Source of the DNA: Kitasatospora paranensis | GTDB taxonomy: Bacteria; Actinomycetota; Actinomycetes; Streptomycetales; Streptomycetaceae | Direction: 5' to 3' | Length of the DNA: 64,000 nucleotides | Assembly: GCF_039544005.1 (NCBI RefSeq) | Contig: NZ_BAABKV010000001.1 | Coordinates: 744,001 to 808,000, forward strand | In this document: piece after piece, positions 9,631 to 17,910 of the stretch | Layout of the letters: each line of letters begins with the position of its first letter | Numbering within the stretch: the stretch's first letter is position 1 | Notes under the pieces: model-generated | Told to the model about the DNA's origin: nothing | Seen by the model: the letters and a program-made list of their open reading frames with translations, nothing else | Database searches by the model: none | Program-made: the position numbers and the translations under genes

Positions 9631-11312
9631 TCAGCCGGGCGACTGCGCGGACGGCGCGGGCGAGGGGCGGTCCGACTGGTGCGGCCTGTTGCGGACGGCC
9701 GTCAGTGCCAGGACGGCCGCACCGAGGAACACGACGGCGTTGACGACCAGGCCGGCGTGCATCCCGGCGGTGAAGGCGTCCGCGATCGCGGCGCGTGCAC
9801 CGTGCGGCAGCGGTGCCGCGGCCGCGTGCCCGGCGGCGACACCAGCGGCGACCGGTCCGCGGGCGGCACTCGGGACGCCGTGTGCCGCGAGCTGGTGCGG
9901 CAGCTCCGCGGTGAGGCGGCTGGTGAGCAGCGAGCCGAGGAGGGCCGCACCCATGACGGAGCCGACCTGCCGGGCCGTGTTGACCGCCCCGGACGCCATG
10001 CCGGCCCGCTCGGGCGCGACGCTGACCAGGGCTGCGGCCGTGCTGGGTGCGGCCACCAGGCCGCAGGCGGCGCCGAAGAGGGCGAGCAGCGGCCACACCC
10101 GCGCGTAGGAGGTGCCGGGGTCGACGGTGAGCAGGCCGAGGCTGGCCAGCCCGCCGAGGAGCAGCCCGAGCGCCAGTGGGGCCTTGAAGCCGGTGCGGCG
10201 GATCACCCGGCCGGCGCCGAAGGCGACGACGACGTAGACACCGAACAGCACCAGGACGCGCCAGGCCATCGCGAGGGCGCTCAGGTGCTGGACCTGCTCG
10301 TAGAAGAGGACGAGCAGGATCGCCACGCCCGTGAAGCCGAACAGCGAGACCGCGGCCACCACCATCACTGCGCTGAAGGACCGTGAGGCGAACAGCCGGA
10401 GGTCGAGCGTCGGTGCGGGAACGCGCAGTTCGGCGGCCACGAAGGCCACGGCGCCGACGGCCGCCACGGCCCAGGCGATGACGACATGCGTGCTGCCGTA
10501 CCCCTCGTGTCCCCCTGGATGAGTGCGTAGACCAGGCCGGCGATGGTCACGGTGCCCAGCAGTGCTCCGATGGCGTCGATCCGGCCGCCGGGGGCCCGGG
10601 ATTCGGCCACAAAGGGGATGGTGACCAGCAGGGTGAGGACGCCGAGGACGACGTCGGTGAGGAAGACGGCGTGCCAGCCGGCGTGGGCGAGCAGGACGCC
10701 GGCGATCAGCGGTCCGACGGCCAGGCCGATGCCGGACGCGGCCGCCCAGGCAGTGACGACCTCCGTCCGGCGGTGGGGGTCCGAGAAGGTCGCGCCGAGG
10801 ACGGCCAGGCTGTTGGGCAGGATCAGGGCGCCGCCCACGCCGGAGACGAGCTGGCCGGCGATCACCGCTCCGGTGCTGCCGGCCGACGCGGCGAGCAGCC
10901 CGCCGACGATCATGACGACGACGCCGGCGCAGAACACCCTCTTGCGCCCGAACCGGTTGCCCAGGGTGCCGGCGGTCAGCACGAGGCTCGCGACGGCCAG
11001 CGTGTACGCGCTCGGGATCCAGACGAGAACGCCGGGGGCGACGCGGAGATCGGCCTGGATCTCGGACAGGGCCGCGGCCGCACCGGTGATCAGGACGAAG
11101 GTCATCATCGCGCCGAGGCACATCGCCGCCAGGGTCAGCGGTTCACCTCGTCCGCGAGCCGTGCTCCGGACGGCCGCGCCGCCGGCGGGCGACGGGCCCG
11201 GCGGGCTCGGCGGGCTCGGCGGGCTCGGCGGGCTCGGCGGGCTCGGCGGGCTCGGCGGGCGGGCTCTCCCCATGGCCGGGGCGTCGGCCGTCCGGGTCGG
11301 GTTCATGGTCAT
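9631..11312 (-). CDS. MFS drug exporter, EmrB/QacA type, with Pro-Ser repeat leader, frameshifted
   Basis: Predicted 14-helix proton/drug antiporter, about 560 aa after repair. It starts MTMNPTRTADAPAM, followed by an unusual cytoplasmic PSP-repeat segment and then the first helix. Family landmarks are SEIQADLRVAPGVLVWIPSA, GTLGNRFGRKRVF, and the helix-5 region ASGIGLAVGPLIAGVLL. A C run at 10511-10515 lacks one base; adding it joins ALIQGG to HEGYGSTHVVIAWAV. The ATG at 11312 has AGGAT upstream. It is divergent from an HxlR regulator, and a promoter and nested inverted repeat lie between them, so HxlR repression of this exporter is likely. Confidence 0.87.
11201..11254. repeat. Six tandem copies of a 9-bp unit inside the MFS gene
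   Basis: GCGGGCTCG is repeated six times without interruption and continues partly beyond 11254. On the coding strand it encodes Pro-Ser-Pro repeats just before the first membrane helix of the exporter. The copy number is likely to vary between strains. Confidence 0.85.
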
Positions 11313-11343
11313 GGGGATCCTGTCCGTCCCGTGCGGAACGTTG

Positions 11344-11393
11344 GTGAGTTTGGATTTCCAACTCACTCTAGACCGGTGCGTAGGAAATCACAA
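11344..11393 (-). promoter_or_regulatory. Promoter and HxlR operator for the MFS exporter
   Basis: On the minus strand TTGTGA (11388-11393), a 17-base spacer and TAGAGT (11365-11370) form a good sigma-70-type promoter. A nested inverted repeat, GTGAGTT (11344-11350) with AACTCAC (11360-11366) and an inner TGGATTTCCA, touches the -10 box. This placement would let the divergent HxlR protein block transcription. Confidence 0.55.
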
Positions 11394-11403
11394 CGGACCG
11401 CGG

Positions 11404-11409
11404 TAGCCT
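11404..11409 (+). promoter_or_regulatory. Probable leaderless -10 box for HxlR gene
   Basis: TAGCCT lies six bases before the ATG at 11416 and there is no Shine-Dalgarno sequence. This is the usual layout of leaderless actinomycete transcripts. Confidence 0.35.
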
Positions 11410-11415
11410 TGCCCC

Positions 11416-11921
11416 ATGTCCACGAACGAGGACCTCGCCGGCCGTCCCGCCGACCCGGCCGCGGCTGGAACGCACGAACCCCGCCGGCGCCCCGCCCCAC
11501 GGGAGTGCTCCATCGCGCGCACGCTGGACGTCGTCGGGGAGAAGTGGTCGCTGCTCGCCCTGCGCGAGGTCTTCTTCGGCGAACGGCGCTTCGAGCAGAT
11601 CGTCGCCAACACCGGCGCACCGCGGGACATCCTGACGGCGCGGCTGCGCAAGCTCACCGACGCCGGAGTCCTCGACCGGGTCCAGTACTCCGAGCGCCCG
11701 CCGCGGTTCGAGTACCACCTCACCCAGGCCGGCCGTGACCTGCAGCCCGTCCTGCTCACCCTGATGCACTGGGGCGACCGGCACCTGGCGGGCGGGCAGC
11801 CGCCTCCCACGGTCTGGACCCACACCTGCGGGCACACCCTCACCCCCGGGTCACCTGCGAGAGCTGCACCCGGCCGGTCGAACCCGACAGCCTCGTCCGG
11901 GAGTCCGGCACGGCGGTCTGA
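11416..11921 (+). CDS. HxlR-family winged-helix regulator with C-terminal zinc motif, frameshifted
   Basis: DNA-binding repressor or activator of 168 aa after repair. The HxlR domain begins at the conserved CSIARTLDVVGEKWSLLALR (about residue 31) and continues through FGERRFEQI and the wing YSERPPRFEYHLT. The C-terminal tail CGHTLTPRVTCESC is a small zinc-ribbon-like cluster. The frame breaks in the C run 11843-11847; one C restores that tail and the stop at 11919-11921. It is divergent from the MFS exporter it probably controls. HxlR proteins often respond to electrophiles or redox-active drugs. Confidence 0.9.
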
Positions 11922-11979
11922 CCGGCCGACGGGCAGCGGCGGCCGACCCGCCTGCGGGCCGGGCGGTAGCCTCGGCCGC

Positions 11980-12557
11980 GTGGAGGAGATCGACGGGGTG
12001 GAGATCATCGCCTTCCGGGACGCCGAGGCGTTCGAGCACTGGCTGGCCGGGCACCACACGCGCCGCGAAGGCGTGTGGGTCAGGATGGCGAAGCGGAAGT
12101 CCGGCCTGCCGACGGTCACCGCCGACGAGCTGGTCGACATCGGGCTCTGCTACGGGTGGATCTCCGGCCAACGGCGCTCCTCGACGACCGGCACTACCTC
12201 CAGAAGTACGTGCCGCGTCGGCCGGGCAGCCTGTGGTCGCAGGTGAACGTGGACCGGGTCGCGGCACTGACCGCCGACGGCCGGATGCGCGAGCCCGGCC
12301 TGGCCGAGGTGCGCACGGCACAGCAGGACGGACGGTGGGCCGCGGCCTACGCGTCGCAGCGGACGGCGACGGTGCCGCCCGACCTCGCCGCGACCCTGGC
12401 GGCGGACCCGGAAGCCGCGGCGTCCTTCGAGGCGCTCGACCGGACGGCGCGCTACCAGCTGATCCTGCCGCTGCTCCGGGCCCGCACCCCGGAGACCCGG
12501 CAGGCCCGGCTCGACCGGGCCCTGCACGCCCTGCGGGCCACCGACCGGCACAGCTAA
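11980..12557 (+). CDS. YdeI/OmdA family protein, frameshifted
   Basis: YdeI/OmpD-associated family protein of 192 aa after repair. The conserved core is FEHWLAGHHTRREGVWVRMAKRKSG (landmarks WLAGHH and GVWVRMAK), ELVDIGLCYGWISGQRRSLD, and RRPGSLWSQVNVDRVAAL. The biochemical role is unsettled; homologs are linked to stress and peptide resistance. The frame breaks at 12179-12180, where one C restores SLDDRHYLQKYVPRRPG. The GTG at 11980 is preceded by TAGCCT seven bases away, suggesting leaderless translation. It sits between the HxlR and TetR genes with no obvious operon partner. Confidence 0.85.
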
Positions 12558-12617
12558 CCCAGCGGCATCGCACCTGGCCCGGCGGCGGGGCGGGCTCCAC
12601 GCGGACAGCGGTGACCG

Positions 12618-13244
12618 CTACAGGCCGCGACTCACCACCGCGAGGACGGACTGCGCGGCGAGCCGGACTTCGTCCTCGGGGAGGTCGCGCAGCGGCCCGT
12701 CCACGAGCAGGCTCGACAGTCCGTGCACCGCGGACCAGGCCGCGTACTCCGCACCGGGGCGCCGGTCCGCAGGGAGCGCGCCGACCTCGACGAGTTCGTC
12801 GAGCCGGGCGGCCAGCAGGAGGTAGGGGTCCGCGCCGGGGTCGGTGGGGTGCGGGCCGGCCTGCTTGACCCCGCCGTGTCCGCCGGCACCGGAGAAGGCG
12901 GTGCGGAACCAGCCGTGTTCGGTGCGGGCGAAGTCGAGGTAGGCGCGGCCGATCGCCTCCAGCCTGGCCCAGGCCCGCGGAACGGGGTCGTCCGGGCCGA
13001 CGGCGGCGGTACGGCTGATCATCAGCTGCCCGAGCTGCTCGGTGCAACGGGCCGCGACGGCGGCCAGCAGATCCTCGTGGCCGGTGAAGTGGCGGTAGGC
13101 GGCGTTGTGAGAGACGCCCGCCTCGCGACTGACGGCCCGCAGCACGACGGCCTGCGGACCGCCGCCCCGCGCCAGGGCCACACCCGCGTCCACCAGGGCC
13201 TCACGGAGGTTGCCGTGGTGATAGGTCCGATTCACCGGGATCAT
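12618..13244 (-). CDS. TetR-family regulator (WHG domain type)
   Basis: Intact 208-aa repressor. The N-terminal TetR helix-turn-helix includes REALVDAGVALARGG, SREAGVSHNAAYRHFTGHEDLL with the SHNAAYRHF recognition helix, and a ligand-binding C-terminal half beginning RAWARLEAIGRAYLDFA. The latter, with a late WSAVHGLSSLLVDGPL, matches the TetR WHG-type C-terminal domain. It is divergent from the MFS exporter at 13400, and the 155 bp between them contain inverted repeats over both promoters. The inferred role is drug-responsive repression of that exporter and of itself. Confidence 0.92.
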   Translation of the reverse strand: MIPVNRTYHHGNLREALVDAGVALARGGGPQAVVLRAVSREAGVSHNAAYRHFTGHEDLLAAVAARCTEQLGQLMISRTAAVGPDDPVPRAWARLEAIGRAYLDFARTEHGWFRTAFSGAGGHGGVKQAGPHPTDPGADPYLLLAARLDELVEVGALPADRRPGAEYAAWSAVHGLSSLLVDGPLRDLPEDEVRLAAQSVLAVVSRGL

Positions 13245-13260
13245 CCCCTTGTGCCCGAAA

Positions 13261-13298
13261 TGTTGACAGTGTCCACTTCGAGGACGAGGATGTCAACA
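13261..13298. promoter_or_regulatory. Face-to-face promoters inside a TetR inverted repeat
   Basis: Arms TGTTGACA (13261-13268) and TGTCAACA (13291-13298) form a perfect 8-bp inverted repeat with a 22-base gap. Each arm supplies a consensus -35 TTGACA. Rightward, 17 bases lead to GAGGAT (13286-13291) for the MFS gene. Leftward, 17 bases lead to GACACT (genomic 13268-13273) for the TetR gene. More TGTTG and GTCAAC half sites follow up to 13320. Confidence 0.6.
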
Positions 13299-13399
13299 AC
13301 GCCATGTTGTCACCGTCAACATGCACCTCGACCACCACCACCAGCACCACCACCACCGTCCGCACCGCAGCCACCATCAAGAGCCGGCCGGAGGCCCTC

Positions 13400-14982
13400 A
13401 TGCCCCACCTCTCCGCACACCGGCGGTACCTCGTCCTCGCGGCCGTCTGCCTGGCCGCCTTCGCGATCAACCTCGACACGACGATCGTCAACGTCGCCCT
13501 GCCCGATCTGAGCCGCCAGCTGAACGCCACCACCCGCGACCTGCAGTGGATCGTCGACGGCTACAACCTCGCCTTCGCCGCACTGGTGCTCACCGCCGGC
13601 TCGCTCGGCGACCGCTTCGGGCGCCGCCCCGCCCTGCTGTTCGGCCTGGCGGGATTCGCCGCCACCAGCGCGCTCGGCGGCGTCGCCGGATCACCGGAGG
13701 CGCTGATCGTCATCCGGTTCGCCATGGGGGCCTGCGCGGCCACCATCTTCCCGACCACCCTGTCGATCATCACCAACGCCTTCCCCGACCGGCGGGAGCG
13801 GGCGAAGGCGGTCGGCCTGTGGGGCGCCGTCACCGGACTCGGCGTCGCCGTCGGACCGGTGATCGGCGGCCTGCTGCTGACCCGCTTCGGCTGGCCGTCC
13901 GTCTTCGTCGCGCTCGTCCCCGTCGCCCTCGTCGCACTGGCGGCCACCTGGGCCTGGGTACCCGAGTCCAGTGACCCGGCCGAGGCCCGCCTCGACCTCC
14001 CCGGACTGCTCGCGTCCTCCGCCGCCATCGGTGTCCTGGTCTACACGATCATCGAGGCCCCGACACGCGGCTGGAGCGCCCCCGCCACGGTCACCGGCTT
14101 CGCCCTCGCCGCCGTGCTCACCGTCGTCTTCGTCCTCGTCGAACGGCGGCGCAGCCACCCGATGATCGACCTCACCCTGTTCCGCACACCCGCGTTCTCG
14201 GCGGCGAGCGGGTCGGTCACGGTGGCGTTCTTCGCGCTCTTCGGGTTCATCTTCCTGGTGACCCAGTACTTCCAGTTCATCCGCGGCTACGGCACGCTCT
14301 CCACCGGCGTGCGGATCCTGCCGGTCGCCCTGACCATCGCGCTCGGCTCGCTCGGCGGCGTCGCCCTGGTCGCCCGGATCGGCACCCGCGCGGTGGTCAC
14401 CACCGGGCTGCTCCTGCTCGGCACGTCGTTCGCCTGGATCGCCGTCTCGCCGGCGTTCATGTCCTACGACCGCATCGTCGGGCAGATGGTGCTGCTCGGG
14501 CTGGGCCTCGGACTGACCACGGCGCCCGCCACCGAATCCATCCTCAGCGTGCTTCCCCGGCCAAGGCGGGCGTCGGCTCGGCGGTCAACGACGCCACCCG
14601 CGAGGCCGGCGGCACCTTGGGCGTCGCCGTCCTCGGCAGCATCTTCACCTCCCTCTACGCCGCCCACCTGGCCGGGACGTCCTTCGCCGCCCTCCCCGCG
14701 CACGTCGGTGACGCGGCCCGGAACTCGGTCGCCGCCGCGCTCGGCGCCGCCGGCGGCACACCCGGCCGGGCCGGTCAGGAGCTGCTCGGCGCCGTCCAGG
14801 ACTCCTTCCTGCACGGCTTCCACGTCGCCTGTGTCGTCGCGGCCGGCGTCTGCCTGCTCGGCGCCGTCGGCGCACTCGCCCTGCCCGGCCGCAGCAGGCC
14901 GCCCGCGCCCCCGACGCCGGCCGTCGCCGTCGGACGGCCCGCGGCGTCCACGGCCACGGCCCCGGGCCGGCCCCGGACCTGA
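13400..14982 (+). CDS. MFS drug exporter, EmrB/QacA type, frameshifted
   Basis: Predicted 14-helix drug:proton antiporter of 527 aa after repair. Landmarks are INLDTTIVNVALPDLSRQL in helix 1, DLQWIVDGYNLAFAALVL, GSLGDRFGRRPALL in loop 2-3, and the antiporter motif GLGVAVGPVIGGLLL. The ATG at 13400 follows GGAGG. The C run 14555-14558 lacks one base; restoring it gives SVLPPAKAGVGSAVNDATREAGGTLG. The C-terminal tail is Pro/Ala-rich. It is divergent from a TetR regulator with overlapping operators, a layout typical of inducible efflux. Confidence 0.9.
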
Positions 14983-15044
14983 CGGCCCGCCGAACCGGGC
15001 GGGCCCGCGCGACACCGCCTCAGGACAACGGCTCCGGGTACCCC

Positions 15045-15265
15045 TCAGTGCGCGCCGTCGAGCCTGGCCAGCTGGTCGTCCGAGAGTTCCAGGTCGACCG
15101 CGGCCAGGCTCTCGTCGAGCTGCGCCACCGAGGACGCTCCGACCAACGGCACGACCGGCAGCGGCCCGAGCAGTTGCCACGCCAGCACGACCTGGTTGAC
15201 GCTCGCCCCGGTCTCCCCGGCGACCTCCCGCAGCGCGGCCAGCCGGGCGGCGGTGCCCGGGTGGT
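15045..15265 (-). pseudogene. Aldo/keto reductase remnant, C-terminal third only
   Basis: About 73 C-terminal residues of an aldo/keto reductase remain, with LAALREVAGETGASVNQVVL, PVVPLVGASSVAQLDESL and ELSDDQLARLDGAH, ending at a normal stop. The catalytic Tyr/Asp/Lys/His half is absent. In-frame sequence upstream of about 15265 no longer looks like the family. The adjacent rightward gene also lacks its start at the same point. This looks like one deletion (or an assembly collapse) removing the 5' halves of two divergent genes. It cannot be functional as it stands. Confidence 0.75.
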
Positions 15266-15796
15266 TACGGTGTCCTGGTCGCCGTCCTGGTGACGGCGGG
15301 TGGTTTCGGCTGGGCGTACCGGGACAACTTCGCGGCCCTGGGCGCCTACCGCTTCCAGGCGCCGCAGAGCTTCCGTTCGCTGCCCGCCACCCCTTTCGAG
15401 CACGCTGCCGTGGCGAGCCTGGGGACGGGTGCGGAGCGCAGCAACGGGCCGATCGTCGCCTTCTACGGGGACGGGAAGACCTCGATGATCGCAGCCCTGG
15501 GACACCACGAGCACTTCTTCGACCCGGCGGGAAGCCTCGCGGCCGACCTCCGCGCGCTGACGGAGAACGGGACACCGCTGGTGGACGCGCACCCGGTGGA
15601 TCCCGGTCCCCGCGGCGGCCGGATGTCCTGCGGGACGGTACGCCTGCCGACCTTCGGCGAGTCGGGCGCGTGCGCCTGGGTCGACGGCAGCATGTCGGTC
15701 GCCTACTTCGAGGCGCGGACGGACATCACGGTCGATCAGGACCAGCTCGCCGCGCACGCAAGGGAGTTCCGCGACCTGGCCGAGGTGCCGGACTGA
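15260..15796 (+). CDS. Hypothetical membrane-anchored exported protein, N-terminus lost
   Basis: The readable frame begins inside a transmembrane helix (GVLVAVLVTAGGFGW at about 15268-15312) with no proper start before it. A GTG at 15290 lies in the middle of the helix. The remaining 170-odd residues look extracellular and include GPIVAFYGDGKTSMIAALGH, two cysteines (MSCG and GACAWVD), and an acidic C-terminus ending FRDLAEVPD. I do not recognise the family, although similar lipoprotein-like proteins occur in streptomycetes. It is truncated at the same junction as the aldo/keto reductase remnant. Confidence 0.6.
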   Translation, partial: GGYGVLVAVLVTAGGFGWAYRDNFAALGAYRFQAPQSFRSLPATPFEHAAVASLGTGAERSNGPIVAFYGDGKTSMIAALGHHEHFFDPAGSLAADLRALTENGTPLVDAHPVDPGPRGGRMSCGTVRLPTFGESGACAWVDGSMSVAYFEARTDITVDQDQLAAHAREFRDLAEVPD

Positions 15797-15991
15797 CCGG
15801 ACGGCAGCCCGCACCGGGGTCGCCGACGCTCCGGGACCGACGACGTGCCCGGGGCCGGCGCGGAGGACTTCTGCACGGGAACCGCCGCGGCCTGCCGCGC
15901 TTCACCGGTCCGCCGCCCGGCGCCGTCTACGATCGGCAGGTCAAGCGGGCCGCCCGGCGGGCGACGGGATCTGGACCTGAGGATCGGCGCC

Positions 15992-17715
15992 ATGTACAGC
16001 AGCGAGCGGAACGGAACGCACCGGATCCTCGGCGCACTGGGGGCCGTCGCACTGGCAGCGGCCGGCTACGGGGCATACGCCCTGCTGTCCGGCCCTTCGG
16101 GCAGCGGCTCGAAGGGCCGGACGGTCGTGGCCGAGCCGCCGTCCCCGGAGTCCGCCGCCGCCGGGGCGAAGGCCTTCCTGGCCGCCTGGGCCTCGGGTGA
16201 CCTCCGGGCGGCCGCCGCCCTGACCGACTCCCCCGACGCTGCGGCCGCGGCACTGACGGCCTTCCGCGACGGGCTCAGGCCGTCCGGCCTCTCCCTGGCC
16301 GCCGCGGGGCAGGTCTCCGCACCGCCCGCCGCACCGCCTGCCGCACCGCCTGCCGCACCGTCCTCGCCCGGCCCGAACACCACCGTGCACCAGGTCGTGG
16401 AGGGCTTCACCGCGCAGGTCCGCTTCGCCGCGGCCCCGACCGCGTGGTCCTACGACGGCCGGATCGGCATGGTGCGGATGAGCGACGGCAAGGCCGCAGT
16501 CCACTGGGATCCCGGCGTGATCCACCCGCGGCTGACGGCCGGTGAGAGCATCACCGTGCAGCGGAACTCGGCGGTCCCGACCTCGGTGACGGACCGCCAC
16601 GGCAAGCCGCTGACCGGTCTCCCCTCGCTCGCCCCGCTGCTCGGACAGTTCAGCGCCTCGCGGCCACTGCCCGCCGGCGCGCCGGACGACGGCTCCGCCG
16701 GCAGCAGCGTGGTGATCACCAAGGACTCCGGTCAGGGCAGGCCGGAGAGCCTCTTCACCATCGCCGCGCCGAAGGCCGGCCCGCCGCTGCGGCTCACTCT
16801 CGACGCCGACCTGCAGCGTGCCGCGGAGCAAGCGGTCGCCGCCCAGGCCGGCGGCGGGACGCACAACGCCTCCATGGTCGCGATCGAACCCAGCACCGGC
16901 CATGTGCTGGCGGTCGCCAACGCGCCTGCGGGCGGCTTCAACCGGGCCTTCCAGGGGGCCACCGCCCCCGGCTCCACCCTGAAGATCATCGTGTCGGCCG
17001 CCCTCCTGGAGGCGGGACTGACCCCCGACTCGCCCGTGCCCTGCCCGGCGACGAAGGTGGTCAACGGACAGACCTACAAGAACGACTTCCCGGAGCCCCA
17101 CGAGGACTACACGCTGGCCCAGGACTTCGCGATCTCGTGCAACACGGCGTTCATCGGGCAGGCGATGGCCACCCTGAAGCCGGGCGCGCTCGAGGCCGAG
17201 GCCGCCGACGTCTTCGGCATCAGCGGCAGCCCCGGCTGGAAGACCGGCCTGACCAACACCGACGGCCGGATCCCGCCTCCGGCCGACGGCACCAACGCCA
17301 CGGCCGCGCAGTACATCGGCCAGGGCACCGTCACCATGAACACCCTCGCCATGGCCTCCGTGGCGGCCACCGTCCAGAGCGGCACCTTCCGGCAGCCGAT
17401 CCTCGTCGCCGACCTCCCCAGCCGGCGGCCAAGCGGCAGTTGGCGGCGGGCACCGACGCGGCACTCAAGGCACTGATGAACGCCGCCACCCGCGGGAACG
17501 GCACCGCCGCCCAGGCGATGGCGGGGCTCGACGGCGACATCGGCGCCAAGACCGGCACCGCCGAGGTCGGCGCACCGAACGCCCCCACCAACAGCTGGTT
17601 CGCCTGCTACCGCGGCGATCTCGCGGTGGCGACCGAGGTGGAGGGCGGCGGGTTCGGCGCCGACGCCGCGGGCCCTGCCTCCGCCGAGGTCCTGCGGATC
17701 GGGAACGCCGGCTGA
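15992..17715 (+). CDS. Penicillin-binding protein with MecA_N/NTF2-like domain, frameshifted
   Basis: Membrane-anchored D,D-transpeptidase of 574 aa after repair. A signal-anchor helix (ILGALGAVALAAAGYGAYALL) is followed by an NTF2-like MecA_N domain (about 45-145) with an APP-repeat insert, and then the transpeptidase. All three active-site motifs are present: Ser328-Thr-Leu-Lys331 in APGSTLK, Ser382-Cys-Asn384, and Lys520-Thr-Gly in GAKTGTAEVG. The C run 17417-17420 lacks one base; restoring it gives VADLPQPAAKRQLAAGTDAA. The start ATG at 15992 follows GAGGA. It stands alone rather than in a division cluster, so an accessory or resistance-type role in wall synthesis is plausible. Confidence 0.9.
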
Positions 17716-17801
17716 GCCCGCTGCCGACGCCCCGAGGACCCCGGAAAGGAAACAGGTTCGGACATATCCTCACGGGCCGAGGAAAATAAAAGCAACAAAT
17801 A

Positions 17802-17830
17802 TTGACCTGATCGACCATGCGGCGTACCTT
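17802..17830 (+). promoter_or_regulatory. Promoter of the GH54 gene
   Basis: TTGACC (17802-17807), a 17-base spacer and TACCTT (17825-17830) sit about 80 bases before the GH54 start. Just upstream is an A-rich patch (GGAAAATAAAAGCAACAAAT) that is unusual in this genome and may act as an UP-like element. Confidence 0.55.
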
Positions 17831-17910
17831 CGGGCAAGCGTCGCACAGCGTGAACTAAGCCGCTGCGCAGACGAGTTCGAGCTCCCACCCCCACCCACCA
17901 GGAGCACAGC

